From contig BLLK01000045.1 in assembly GCA_021927905.1 (NCBI GenBank), positions 806,001-870,000 of the forward strand: a stretch of DNA of 64,000 nucleotides. The letters are read 5' to 3'. Position numbers and translations under genes: made by a program. Below, piece after piece: positions 20,686-31,926 of this stretch (within the stretch, counting starts at the first letter, position 1; every line of letters begins with the position of its first letter). The stretch is from Chaetoceros tenuissimus. Its lineage: Eukaryota; Bacillariophyta; Thalassiosirophyceae; Chaetocerotales; Chaetocerotaceae. Under the pieces are notes generated by a model. It worked only from the letters and a program-made list of their open reading frames with translations, ran no database searches and had not been told where the DNA came from.

Positions 20686-21473
20686 TTAGAGCTCGGGTTC
20701 TAATTCTTTGATAAGTTCACGAAGAACATCTTTCATATCTAATAAGCTCTTTCCGTAGTGATGCTCCATCATTGAAAAGTCTGGACCGACAATAAAGTAA
20801 TGGGTTGTCTCCATTTTCAACTCGTCTACACCCATGATGTCTTTCATAAGTTCAAAGAGTGGGTGACCTTCAAGGCTTTCCAACTCATCCATCATATATG
20901 CACCGCTTTCATCGGCCCTTTTCTCATATTCATCTTCAAAGTCCTCACAATTCTTCTTGGAATAATCCATTAAAGGATGCTCATATGCAAATACCAAAAT
21001 CTGAACTGCATATGGCCATACTTTTTGTAATCTATCAATAGAATCAAAAATCTCTGCCACTGCAACCTTTGACCCACTGCATGTTTTAGCTAAAGGAAGA
21101 ATCATGGTAACGTATCCTTCAAATTGATCAAATTGCATTGATTTTCCATTCACATCTCGGAGGTTAATATCAAATAATATCTCTTTCTTTTCATCGCTAA
21201 CTTGATACCTTTTGTATTTCAACGTATACTCTTGCCATTCAACACATTCTGAATGACATTTTTCCAGCATCTATGCAAGTAGAATGATGAATATATATAA
21301 GTTCATGAAATATGAAATGGATCGTGAATGTATTCCTTACTTACAAAGTCCCGATTACTCATACACTGTCCTTCTTCAGCGAGTTTGAAACAGTCTATTT
21401 TGGCATTCTCTTCGCCAAGGACTATACCTGCTAATAAAAATAGAGTCCATATTAATTGTAGAAACTTCATCAT
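20686..21473 (-). CDS. Secreted protein with ShKT-like cysteine motif and glutathione-peroxidase-like fold (two exons)
   Basis: Exon 1 is 21473-21345 and exon 2 is 21270-20686 (phase-0 intron of 74 nt), joining to 237 residues. Exon 1 encodes a signal peptide (MMKFLQLIWTLFLLAGIVLG). A cysteine motif spans the junction: C28, C37, then MLEKCHSEC with C48 and C52, which is the core of a ShKT domain, with fewer cysteines than the usual six. The rest resembles a thioredoxin-fold peroxidase: LFDINLRDVNGKSMQFDQFEG, then ILPLAKTCSGSK with the putative active Cys, and HYFIVGPDFSM. It probably acts in the secretory pathway or outside the cell. Peroxidase activity is inference. Confidence 0.75.
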
Positions 21474-21876
21474 CAAAACCTTGGTTATTTTTATTCTACT
21501 ACAAACAAATAGGTAAGTCGTTCCTATCGTTGATCTATGGATCTCTTATCTGATTTCATAAGATCTTCTCTCTCTCCATCACTACTCGCTTTGGAACATC
21601 AGCTACTAAATTAGCTACTGTCAAAAATTAAAATGCTACTAAAAGGAGCTCTCTCCATGAAAAAAATAGATGAAGTCGAAGAAAACCTTGGATGACTTTT
21701 CGATGACCGACCTCTCATCTCTCATCTCCCATCTCTGATCGCCTTACGTACAGCATAACCACATAAAGCATAAACACCATAGTCGTACTTACCATATCCT
21801 TTTTCTTGTGATTGGTAGCGTTCCATTCTTCATTATTTATAAATCTACACAGTTCATATCTCATTGAAAATAAACA
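21474..21876. promoter_or_regulatory. Divergent promoter region with a CTCAT-rich repeat
   Basis: 403 nt between the divergent ShKT/peroxidase-like and LRR genes. An imperfect CTCATCT repeat lies at 21712-21737. No gene is supported; a frame that runs from 21812 into the LRR gene is a shadow crossing its first exon and intron. Confidence 0.5.
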
Positions 21877-23931
21877 ATGGGTCCTCCGAATTCGGATTAC
21901 CTGCTTACGCTCATTCAAGGGGAAGAAGGACGAAAATGGGCGGCAACAAAGAATGGTTGGAAGAATAGGAACGAAGATGGTGAGTTTATTCTTGGACAGT
22001 TTGCGCTTCTATCAAGAATCAGATATACTCACCAGAAATATATTGATTAAACTTTTATGTGTGACCAAGGCTGTGATTGGGATCATATTGAATGTAATTC
22101 GAATAAGCACGTGGTTTCTATTCTCCTTTCAGGTGAAGGCCTTTCAGGAACTATACCAGTGGCGTTGTCGGTTTTAACTTCACTCAAAATGCTTCGTCTC
22201 GACAATAACAAGTTTGAGGGACCAATACCCAGAACAATAGCTGCAATGCCGCATCTACAATACTTTGATGTCTCAAATAATAGACTTACTGGGAGATTAC
22301 CTTATTTTGAGTCTACATTTTTGAAAACAATTAATTTGTCATCCAATGATTTTCATGGTGCTATACCGAACAAATTTATTGCAACAACTTTGCTAGAGGA
22401 CTTACGTATGGCTGAAAATCGCTTAGCTTCAACTATACCGCCGTCTTTATTCAACTTGATTAAACTCGATACTCTGGATATTTCGTCGAACAAACTGCAT
22501 GGATCAATTCCAAACGACATTGGAAAGTTGCAAATATTGAAGCATTTACATCTCAGCAACAACTTTTTAGTGGGACCTATACCACATACACTAGCAACAG
22601 CAAATCCAGTCAATGGGTTAATGGGTGATTTGTTGGAAACTATTCAATTACAAAATAATTTTCTGAGCGGAACTATTCCTCTTCAATTAGAATACCTTCC
22701 AAACTTGAGAGAATTAGTGTTGCATGACAATAAGCTGACTGGTGAAGTTCCTGTCACTATTTGCTCCGAAAATATAAATGCATTCTTTTATGAAGGGGCA
22801 CCAGCCACTCCTGGGCGTAATTATTGTGATGCTATTGCATGTCCGGCTAACGAAGTTGCCTTGGGTGGAACAGATCCATGTGTATCTTGCAATAATGCAT
22901 TTTATAATCCATACATTGGACAAACACGAAGCTGCAATACAATTGTCAATCAACGTGAAATTCTAAAAAATTTTTATGAAAGCACTACAGACACTGAGGA
23001 CGGAAAGAGTAAATGGAAGGGAAAGAACAATTGGGAAGACGATGATACATTTATTTGCGACTTTACCGGCGTAGAGTGTGACATGGATAACCATGTGATT
23101 GCAATTGATCTACGAGGACGAGGTTTAAAAGGTGTGATACCAGATTCGATTGGATTCTTAAAGTACTTACAGAGACTTGATTTGTCAGACAATGATTTGG
23201 AGGGATATCTTCCAAGCGACTTACAATGGACACAACTAGAAGAAATTGATATTTCAGGCAATAAAATCCTTGGAGCAATTCCACCAAAATTATGCGATAA
23301 ATCAGGATTGAATGGAAATGGGTTGTCGGGAGTTTATAGTTGTGATCATATAGCTTGTCCGGTTGGTACCTTTAGTCCAATCGGCAGGGATGATGGTAAA
23401 CCTATGCACAAATGTCTACCTTGCCATCACAATAATCCAATGATACTGGGTAATACATCTTGTCGACGAGTTGGTATGGCTAGTGAATCATTTGGAGTTG
23501 CAGTGCTATTTGTAGTTTTGGTACTTGGTTTGATTTCGTTTTGTGGATTTCGATACTCAAGAAGGAATAGAATTGATTACGGAAAGGTAATGGAAAGGCT
23601 AGAAATGCAGCGTCCAATCACTGCTGCTGAACTAGGAGATGGAAGGAGTATCGGAGAAAGGAATGGAAACTCGATGCGCAATGAAGGACATCGAAGAACA
23701 AGAAGTGGATTTGGATCGAATATCGAACTTACCTCAGGACAAAGAGAAAGGGTACCATTTTCATCACTTCCATATCCTGAAGCTGAAACTTCTAGTGTCA
23801 TGTCAAGGGCATCAAGGAATAGCAACCGCTCGAATACTAGCGACGACGATGAAAGATCTCTGGCAAGTCAAATGAGTCAAAGGTCTAATGTTACAAGGGA
23901 TGCTTTCATTGACGCGCCTCGTCTTGTGTAA
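21877..23931 (+). CDS. Membrane leucine-rich-repeat protein with two LRR modules and no kinase
   Basis: Exon 1 is 21877-21979 and exon 2 is 22070-23931 (intron 90 nt, GTGAGT...CCAAG), joining to 654 residues. The join restores the N-terminal LRR cap, WKNRNEDGCDWDHIEC. Plant-type repeats (LxxLxLxxNxLxGxIP) follow over roughly 200 residues. A Cys-rich spacer comes next, then a second cap (ending ICDFTGVECDMDNHV) and a shorter run of repeats (LQRLDLSDNDLEGYLP). A membrane segment, VAVLFVVLVLGLISFCGF, precedes a basic Ser/Arg-rich cytoplasmic tail of about 140 residues without a kinase. The layout is that of a receptor-like protein. I see no signal peptide with this start, so a further upstream exon may be missing. 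Confidence 0.8.
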
Positions 23932-24263
23932 GAAATTTTTACTAAATTGTAACATATCAAATATACAATTCAGCTTTTGTGCGAAAGTGTACTTTTCTTC
24001 ATTTAATTTTGCAAGAGCTTTCGAAGAGACCAACCAAAAAATGACCCTAACCCATACGGTTTATGACCGGTAAATTGCTGAAGTCATATGTGCGCACATG
24101 AAATAGGTTTTGAGGTCTGCCACTTGTAGCCGCCCGATTTCAATTGCTTGCTAACCACTTTTCAGAAATCAGAAATACACACTGGTATCATTTCACATAC
24201 ACTTTGGGTTCAATTGACTATCTCTTCGTGAGGGAATACAAAGCTGTTAGAAAGTCTAGTACA
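23932..24263. other. Intergenic spacer between two rightward genes
   Basis: 332 nt. A frame in phase with the next gene extends upstream to 24144 but has no ATG before 24264, so I treat it as 5' UTR. I see no other structure. Confidence 0.45.
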
Positions 24264-26729
24264 ATGTCTTTAGCAACATCAGGAGGAATCGGCGGTGGAG
24301 CAGGAGGAGGAATGAGCATGGCAACCATGGCTCATGGAGGTCCATCTGCTCTTTCGACACATCAACAAGCATCCAATGCAGGTGGACCTTCTGGTCCTCC
24401 TCCAGGAACCTCTGCACCTCCACCAAATATGGCTAGTATGGCTGCGGACCTTATTGACAAAAATCAAAGCCTCAATTGGAAATCGATCAAGAATCTTGCA
24501 AAGATGCCTATTGTCTCTTGCGATATCTATGGTGACTCGGGAGAAGTTGCCTACTTCCCTCCTGTCAGCAACATGGACGAAGAAGACGAGGTTACTGAAG
24601 AGAACAAAGGAGGAATCAAAGTGAGAGGAATTGGAAAAGTCAGCGCAACTGGTAGCTCTTTGGTATTTCACAAAGATTCAGATGCAGCTCACAAATCTCT
24701 TCGCAAACTTATTGCCAAGGGTAAAGGATATACTAGTGTCTTTGAAAATTCTTTATCTGATAAAAAGTCAAAGGATTCTACTGATACAGTGACATTGTCT
24801 TCGCCACATTTGCTAGTAGGCGAGAGGCAGGTTAAATATCTATCTGAATCAACTGCTTCAAGATATACTATTGGAAAAGACTCTTCTCATGCGATTGATA
24901 TGCAAGATAGTTGTGATAGCGTCACAATTAGTAATGGAAACCTCGACGGTTCAACATCTGCGCAAAATGATAAATATGATCGTGTTACAGTCAATTTGAA
25001 AATTCACTCAAAGAAAAAATCTGTCTCAATTCTTCCAGAAGAAGCTGTCAAGGTTATTCTCAACAAGGCAAAGATGAATGTTTCAAAGGTATGTCCAAGT
25101 CTTGAAGAGCCATCTGATGCAGACGAAGAAGCTTTCGTTGAATATCCAATGGCTCTCGCACTACCAGCATGGGCATGTAATCATTGTACCATTGAAGGAC
25201 TTAACGATGCATGCGATAACACTGCTGTATTCTACAATAGATCCATTGCAGCACTGAATGGAGCTTTTATTCCAAAGTTTGGGACACAAGGGGGAAAGAA
25301 AGGGTTAATCCCAGCTCCAATCTACACAAAGATCATGGAGCGAGTTGCCGCTCATCGCAAGAAAATCCAAGAAGCACAACAGCGTAAAGAAACTTTACCA
25401 AATACTAATTACTTGCCAATTGTCGTAATGGCAGGAATGACTGAAGATGGTGTTGAATTAACAGCTGTACAATTGAAAAATCCAAATGCTAGTTTTGGAA
25501 TTGGAAATGTACATTGTCCATTTGGAGAGATGACAGTTGTTTCCTCTGTAGCGTACCAAAGTACAAAGCCTGTTGCATTGGTGAATAAAGCTTTGGTTGA
25601 ATTGAGCGACAATGTAGATGAGATTTGCCCAGAGCTCGAGGATGACGGTGGAGTTGTGGCTATGGTAACTTATGGCACTATTGCAAAGCAGTTGCAGTTG
25701 AAGGATGCTCTTAATAAGGCATTGAATGGAATCAAGGGCGACGAAGTATGGAATACAAGAATGGAATTCTTATCAACTCAAGAAGATGCCGTCGCAGTGG
25801 GAACTTCCGTTTTGGCTGGGGTATCACACAGTCGTTTGTTGCCTGAGGCTACAGAGGATGGAAAGGGATCTAGACCTTCGGTTGTTGTAAAGAATGTAGC
25901 TCCTTGTGCACTTGGAATCTCTTACAGTTTTGATAGTGGCAAATCTTTTAGCGAACCAAAGGTAATCTTTGAGTACGATCGTCGAGTTCCTGCTGGACCT
26001 TACAAGATTGAATTTTCAGCAGCTGAATGTGTCGCACTGAAGAAAGACCCGACTCTTTTGAATGATAGTGAAAAGTTGTATGAAGAAGCTGAGAAATGGA
26101 ACAAAAGTAAGCATAATTCTGTAAGAGAAGAGGCAGCTCTCAGCTTGAAGGTTATAATCAAACAGCAGTTCGAAAGAAATGGAAAATGGAGAGAACTTGG
26201 CTTTGACGCAACACCACTTATTATCAAAAGCGATGAAGATGAAGATGAGGCAGCAGAACCACAGGCAATTGAAAACTCAACTATTGAAGTATCCTTAGAT
26301 TCAATTGGATTCCTATCTTTCCATTTAGAGAGTGATGGACAGACTATAGCACAGGCAGATAAAGCGGCAAAATCATCAAAATTTTGGAAATGGGTCAGAA
26401 TCATTGGTGCGATTGCATTCTTTGGAGGATTCATGGCGAAATCGTACCTTGACGAAAGAAATAGAGAAATCTGTGCCAATAAGGTTCTTGCATACTACAA
26501 GCGCGCATCACCGAATTCGATCAATGATGGAGATAAGCATCATGCTCACTACACTTGTTACAAGTATAGAGGCAAACATGAGAAGCTTTACAAGAAACTG
26601 GAAAAGAAGTACGGAATTGAAATGAAGGAAGCAGACGAGTGGGATGATGGATTAGATGATCCACAGCCTACTGTAGAAGAAGACGAAGAACAAGAAGAAA
26701 ATCTTGACGAAGAAAAGGAAGAGCTATAG
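24264..26729 (+). CDS. Large C-terminally anchored membrane protein of unknown function, possibly a divergent Hsp70 relative
   Basis: 821 residues from the first ATG in this frame (MSLATSGGIGGGAGG). The N-terminus is Gly/Ser/Pro-rich and disordered. The centre has MALALPAWACNHCTIEGLND followed by AVFYNRSIAALNGAF. This vaguely recalls the Hsp70 ATPase stretch in which a VPA-type strand is followed by the AAAIAYG helix, and a later VVAMVTYGTIAKQLQLKDAL sits where the second nucleotide lobe would. A beta-rich region follows (VVVKNVAPCALGISYSFDSG). One membrane segment (FWKWVRIIGAIAFFGGFMA, about residues 704-726) lies near the C-terminus, followed by an acidic tail. The Hsp70 link is weak and the classic phosphate-binding motifs are not visible. 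Confidence 0.65.
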   Translation: MSLATSGGIGGGAGGGMSMATMAHGGPSALSTHQQASNAGGPSGPPPGTSAPPPNMASMAADLIDKNQSLNWKSIKNLAKMPIVSCDIYGDSGEVAYFPPVSNMDEEDEVTEENKGGIKVRGIGKVSATGSSLVFHKDSDAAHKSLRKLIAKGKGYTSVFENSLSDKKSKDSTDTVTLSSPHLLVGERQVKYLSESTASRYTIGKDSSHAIDMQDSCDSVTISNGNLDGSTSAQNDKYDRVTVNLKIHSKKKSVSILPEEAVKVILNKAKMNVSKVCPSLEEPSDADEEAFVEYPMALALPAWACNHCTIEGLNDACDNTAVFYNRSIAALNGAFIPKFGTQGGKKGLIPAPIYTKIMERVAAHRKKIQEAQQRKETLPNTNYLPIVVMAGMTEDGVELTAVQLKNPNASFGIGNVHCPFGEMTVVSSVAYQSTKPVALVNKALVELSDNVDEICPELEDDGGVVAMVTYGTIAKQLQLKDALNKALNGIKGDEVWNTRMEFLSTQEDAVAVGTSVLAGVSHSRLLPEATEDGKGSRPSVVVKNVAPCALGISYSFDSGKSFSEPKVIFEYDRRVPAGPYKIEFSAAECVALKKDPTLLNDSEKLYEEAEKWNKSKHNSVREEAALSLKVIIKQQFERNGKWRELGFDATPLIIKSDEDEDEAAEPQAIENSTIEVSLDSIGFLSFHLESDGQTIAQADKAAKSSKFWKWVRIIGAIAFFGGFMAKSYLDERNREICANKVLAYYKRASPNSINDGDKHHAHYTCYKYRGKHEKLYKKLEKKYGIEMKEADEWDDGLDDPQPTVEEDEEQEENLDEEKEEL

Positions 26730-27066
26730 CTTGAGATTAGGTAGTTTCTTATTTTATTAAAAAACATATTCAACCATTTCCAATGCCGATTGACAATACT
26801 TCCTTATCCGTGAAGTTTGGGTGAATACCACACCCGGAGTAAAGAATTTTTAAAAATGGCCTAAAGTGACATCACAACTTCCAAGAACCGAAAAGAACAA
26901 AGAAGAGGATGATGATGGCTTCAACAAGCATCGAGTTGAGACTGCACTTTCGTATCTTTCTTTCTCTTGGATGCTGATGCCATCAATCTTCATAAAATTA
27001 CAGAAGCATCACTTATATCCAACCCTTTGAGCCTAAAAAGAAAATAACACAGAAACAGAATATATA
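26730..27066. promoter_or_regulatory. Spacer and probable promoter of xanthine dehydrogenase
   Basis: 337 nt between two rightward genes: 3' UTR of the first and promoter of the second. No coding frame or clear motif. Confidence 0.4.
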
Positions 27067-30000
27067 ATGAAATTGAAACCTATCCGAGGAACCTTGACTT
27101 ATGAGAACGAAGATGTAGATCTCATTTCGTCCTTCAAGCAGAAAGGATATAGAACAACACCTGCTTTGTATGTTAACGGATCGAAAGTCCCAGACCACTT
27201 GGCGAGTCAAGCTAGGGCTGATCAGACTCTTCTCTCATTCCTTCGAGAGGTGATGCTTCTCACTGGGACCAAGTTGGGTTGCAGTGAAGGTGGCTGCGGT
27301 GCATGTACTGTGACTATTTCTAAATATGATACCGAAAAGAAAGAAATTATTCATTATTCTGCAAATGCATGTTTGATGCCTGTACTTGCCACGGATGGGT
27401 GTCATGTGACAACTGTGGAAGGAGTCGGTTCTGTTAAAGGAGGCAATCTTCATCCTATCCAAAAGGCAATGGTGGATATGCACGGGAGCCAATGTGGTAA
27501 GTGCCTTTCTGCAATATATAACATCATAGCTAGTATTCCCATGGGAACAATCTCATGAAAAATTCTACATGCAATAGGTTTCTGTACTCCGGGAATTATT
27601 GTTGCCATGTATTCCTTGTTTGCAAATAATCCATCTCAAAAGTATATCGAGGAACATTTGGATGGAAATCTTTGCAGATGTACTGGTTATCGTCCTATTT
27701 GGGATGCTGCAAAAAGCCTGTGCCAGGATGACGATGATGGAATTACCCGCGGACCTTGTGGAGTTGCTTGCAGAGAATGCCCAGAACGTGAAGTTTGTGA
27801 TATGGAATGTAATGTGGAGGATAAAAAGAGTGCAGCGGAAGAAAAGAAAGATGATTCAGTTTGTTGTTCTTCTTCAAGCGATAAGATGAAGGATTTTCAA
27901 GAGTCTTATTTGAAAGATCCGAAAGCATGGTTGGATCAACCAAACTCTATGTTTCCAGAAGAATTGAAGACACCATTATCTAGTCCATTGATGGTTGTAG
28001 ATAGGTCCTTTCATGCAGCTGGAACGTGGTTCAAACCAACAACTCTTCAAGATCTACTTTTGATTTTGAATCAGTTCAAAGGAGAATGCAAAATTGTTAT
28101 TGGAAACACTGAGGTTGGAATAGAGACAAAATTTAAGCACTCAGTCTTTCCTAGACTGGTTTCTCCTTCCACGTCAATCACATCCATATTTTCAATTGAA
28201 AGTGGTGAAAACTCTTTGAGGATCGGGTCATGTACTCCTTTGAGTACTATTCAACATTATTGTTCTGAAATAATGGATGGGTCAAGTGACTACTCACGTA
28301 TTGCAAAACCAATCCATGATATGTTAAGATGGTTTGCATCTACACAAATTAGAAATGTTGCATGTTTAGGCGGTAACTTGGCGACTGCGTCTCCAATTTC
28401 AGATATGAATCCAATGTTAGCTTCTATGGGCGCAACTTTGATAATTGCTTCATGTGACGAGAATGGAGTAATCAGTCGCCGAAATGTTAAAGTTTCAGAA
28501 TTCTTTTTGAGTTACAGAACTGTTGATTTACAGCCACATGAGTTTATTGAAGGTATTGAAATCCCGAAGCCAGATGAAGTTTTTGAGTACATCGTTCCTT
28601 TCAAACAAGCAAGACGTCGCGAGGATGATATTTCTATTGTAACTTCAGGCATGAGATTGAAACTTGCTCCGAATGGAACATCCTATGAAATCACCGATTG
28701 CAGTATTGCATTTGGTGGATTGGCTCCAAAGACAATCATGGCAAACGAAACTCAATCATATTTGATTGGAAAGTCTTTAGCACTAGAAACCTTTGTCGAG
28801 GCGAGAAAAGTACTTTTGAAAGAGATAAGACTTCCAAGTGATGTACCAGGTGGACAAGCTCAATATCGAATGACGTTAGCAGGATCATTTCTTCAAACCA
28901 TGTTTTACAAAGTAACTGATCTGCTTGGTGAAGATCTTATGACAATAGCAGAGGACAATGTCTTGTCTTCTCAATTCTCTAATCTACCTTCACCTCCATC
29001 AGTGAATGAGGACGAAAAGAGCGCGGCAGAAACATTTGTTGAACAAGAGAAACCAAGCATCTCTGGAGAACAGAAGTTCCCACCCCCAAAATCATACAAT
29101 GGCCTTGAAAGTAAAAAGTATGACATCTTCAACGAGAAGAAATCTGTGACAAAAAAGATTGATGGTAAAGATGTTGTTGGGCAACCAGCTACTCATGCAT
29201 CTGGTGCTCTCCATTGTACTGGAGAAGCTGTCTATACTGACGATATACCACTTCCACCAAACTCTCTGCACGCGACATTGATAACTGCTGCAATATGCAA
29301 CGCTGAATTTCTTTCTATTGATACAAAGCTTGCCTTGGAAACTCCAGGTGTTCATGCAATTTATACTCATGAAGACATCGAGCGATTGGGTGGAAACAAC
29401 ATATGGGGTGCAATTCAACACGACGAATATATTTTCTTACCAGTAGGAGCAACTATTTCTACCGTTGGACAAGTTGTAGGAGTTTGTGTTGCAGATTCAC
29501 TAGAAGCCAGTGAAGCAGGAGCCAGAGCAACCAAGATAGAGTATGGAGATGTGAAAGAAACACCAATTGTGAGCATTGAAGACGCTATAAATGCAAACAG
29601 CTTTTTTGAATTTTCCAGACATGTGCTAGAGAAATCATCTCCTCTACTAACTTCTGAAGAAGATGAGCTTGTTGAAGTAGAAGGGTCATTCCGATGTGGG
29701 GGACAAGAACATTTCTATCTCGAGACAAATTCAACACTTGCAGTACCTTCCGATGGGGGTAGGGATCTAACAGTCTATTGCTCAACTCAAGCAGTTACAA
29801 AAACTCAAAAATACTGTGCTTCTGTAACCAATATGCCTGCTTCCAGGGTTGTTGTTCGAATGGTAAGTAATTTTTGAAGGAGACTTGACACGACTATAAT
29901 ATTTTTGGGTAGAAATGAACTGACGCTCTTCATTTCATTCAAAAAGAAACGCATGGGTGGAGGTTTTGGAGGAAAGGAGACAAGAACTGTTTTCTCCTCA

Positions 30001-31803
30001 TGTGCGGCTGCAGTTGCAGCTAAGATAAGCTCTAGACCAGTTCGATTGACATTGAGTAGAGCAACCGACATGGCCCTGACAGGTGGAAGACATGCTTTCT
30101 TGGCTAAGTACAAAGCTAGCGCTATCGTGAAGAGTGATAAATCGGTGAAGCTAAATGCTTTTGATGTACAACTCTTTTCTAATGGCGGAAGTGCATTTGA
30201 CTTGAGTGGGCCTGTGATGGATAGAGCCCTCTTCCATGTTGATGGTCCCTACTATTGGCCAACATTCCGCGCAGAGGGTGTCCCATGTAAAACAGTGCAA
30301 CCACCACACACTGCGTATCGTGGTTTTGGAGGGCCACAAGGTTTAGCTACTTGTGAGCACGTAATGGATCATCTTGCTAATGCTTGTGGTATTTCTGGGT
30401 ATGAGTTGCGCCGTCAAAATCTTTACTCAGATGGAGATGTAACTCCGTTCGGGCAGATTTTAGGCGAAGAATATACTGGAAAGTGGAATATCCCTAAAAT
30501 GTTCCAGAAGCTAATGGAAGAGGTGAAATATGACGAAAGAGTGAAGGAGGTGGCAGAATTCAACTCACGACACAAGTACAAGAAGCGAGGACTCAGCTTT
30601 TTGCCCACAAAGTTTGGAATAGCTTTCACAGCAAAATTTATGAATCAAGGAGGAGCACTGGTTCATCTTTACACCGATGGTACTGTTCTCGTATCTCATG
30701 GAGGCACTGAAATGGGACAGGGTCTATCGACAAAGGTTTGTCAAATCGCTGCACAAGCGTTTAGCATCCCTTTGGAAGATGTATATGTTAATGATACATC
30801 TTCCGATAAAGTTGCGAATACGCAACCAACTGCAGCTTCGATGTCAACAGATATGTACGGTAAGTATCTGCCCCAGTATCTTCTTAAATTTCCATCATCA
30901 TGTAACTAATATTCAATGCCTTTTCAGGAATGGCCACTCTAGACGCTTGTCAACAAATTCTCGAGAGGCTCAAGCCTATTCGCGAAGCTCTTCCTGAGGA
31001 TGCTACTCTGCAACAGATTGCTGAGAAAGCTTTCTTCGAGAGAGTGGATTTGTCAGCTCATGGATACTTTGCCCTAGATAACTCTCGCTGTGGTTTCGAT
31101 TGGACTATTGAAAAACCAGAATCCTTCCCTGATGATGCACCACAAAACTCATGGAAAGGTCATCCTTTCAATTATTTTACTCAAGGTTGTGCCTTTTCAG
31201 AGGTTGAGATTAATGTACTCACAGGAGATCACAAAACGATTCGCTCTGATGTCTTGGTCGACGGTAAGTTTATACTTAGACACAGCAAATTTCATTCATA
31301 ATTTTATCTAACCTTTACACTTGTTAGTTGGAAGAACTATCAATCCTGCTTTAGACATAGGTCAAATTGAGGGAGCATTTATTCAAGGCATGGGATGGTC
31401 AACAATGGAGGAAGTGGTATATGGCGACGATGATCACACGTGGATTCGTCCAAGAGGAAGAGTATTTACTACTGGACCAGGAACTTACAAAATCCCTGCT
31501 TTCAATGATGTCCCTGAAAGCTTCAATGTATCTCTCATGGAAAATGTCGACAATCCTTTCGCTGTACACAGTAGCAAAGCTATTGGAGAACCACCTTTTT
31601 TCCTTGGCGCAAGTGTATTTTATGCGATCAAGGATGCTGTCAAGAATGCTCGAGAAAGTAACGGAGTAGACAATACGTATTTTGAAATGCGCATGCCTGC
31701 AACTAGTGAAAGAATTCGTATGGCCTGTGTTGATGATATAGTTCAAGACACTATGGAGAATCCAGAGGATGCAATTTTTTTCCAACCTTTAAGCAGTGTT
31801 TAA
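27067..31803 (+). CDS. XDH: Xanthine dehydrogenase, five exons
   Basis: Exons 27067-27496, 27578-29862, 29947-30859, 30928-31263 and 31328-31803 (introns 64-84 nt) join to 1479 residues. The enzyme oxidises hypoxanthine to xanthine and urate. Domains in order: plant-type [2Fe-2S] (Cys 72, 77, 80, 102), second [2Fe-2S] (Cys 143, 146, 176, 178), FAD domain (GGNLATASPISDMNPM), and molybdopterin domain (RMGGGFGGKETR, AYRGFGGPQG, KAIGEPPFFLGA). The substrate residues separating XDH from aldehyde oxidase are present: Glu in GGKETR (bovine E802), Arg in MDRALFH (R880) and Glu in GEPP (E1261). A Cys-rich insert of about 50 residues after the second iron-sulfur cluster makes it longer than the usual 1330. 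It carries no evident peroxisomal signal. It converges with a nitrogen-metabolism fusion gene. Confidence 0.95.
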
Positions 31804-31926
31804 AAACTATATAAATAATTTTGATTCACACTCTCTTTGCACATATTGGCATTCGATCATTTGCTACAATTTCGAAGAAATAACGTGGCCTATCAATAAT
31901 AGTTATGTGAAATTGCACTAAATTGT

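Noticed and set aside
21812-22177. 121-codon frame overlapping the LRR gene start
   Set aside because: It reads through the first exon and intron of the LRR gene in the wrong phase. Splicing 21979 to 22070 restores the LRR cap instead.
27067-31803. Aldehyde oxidase instead of xanthine dehydrogenase
   Set aside because: The Glu in GGKETR and the Arg in MDRALFH match the XDH-specific substrate residues, which aldehyde oxidases replace.
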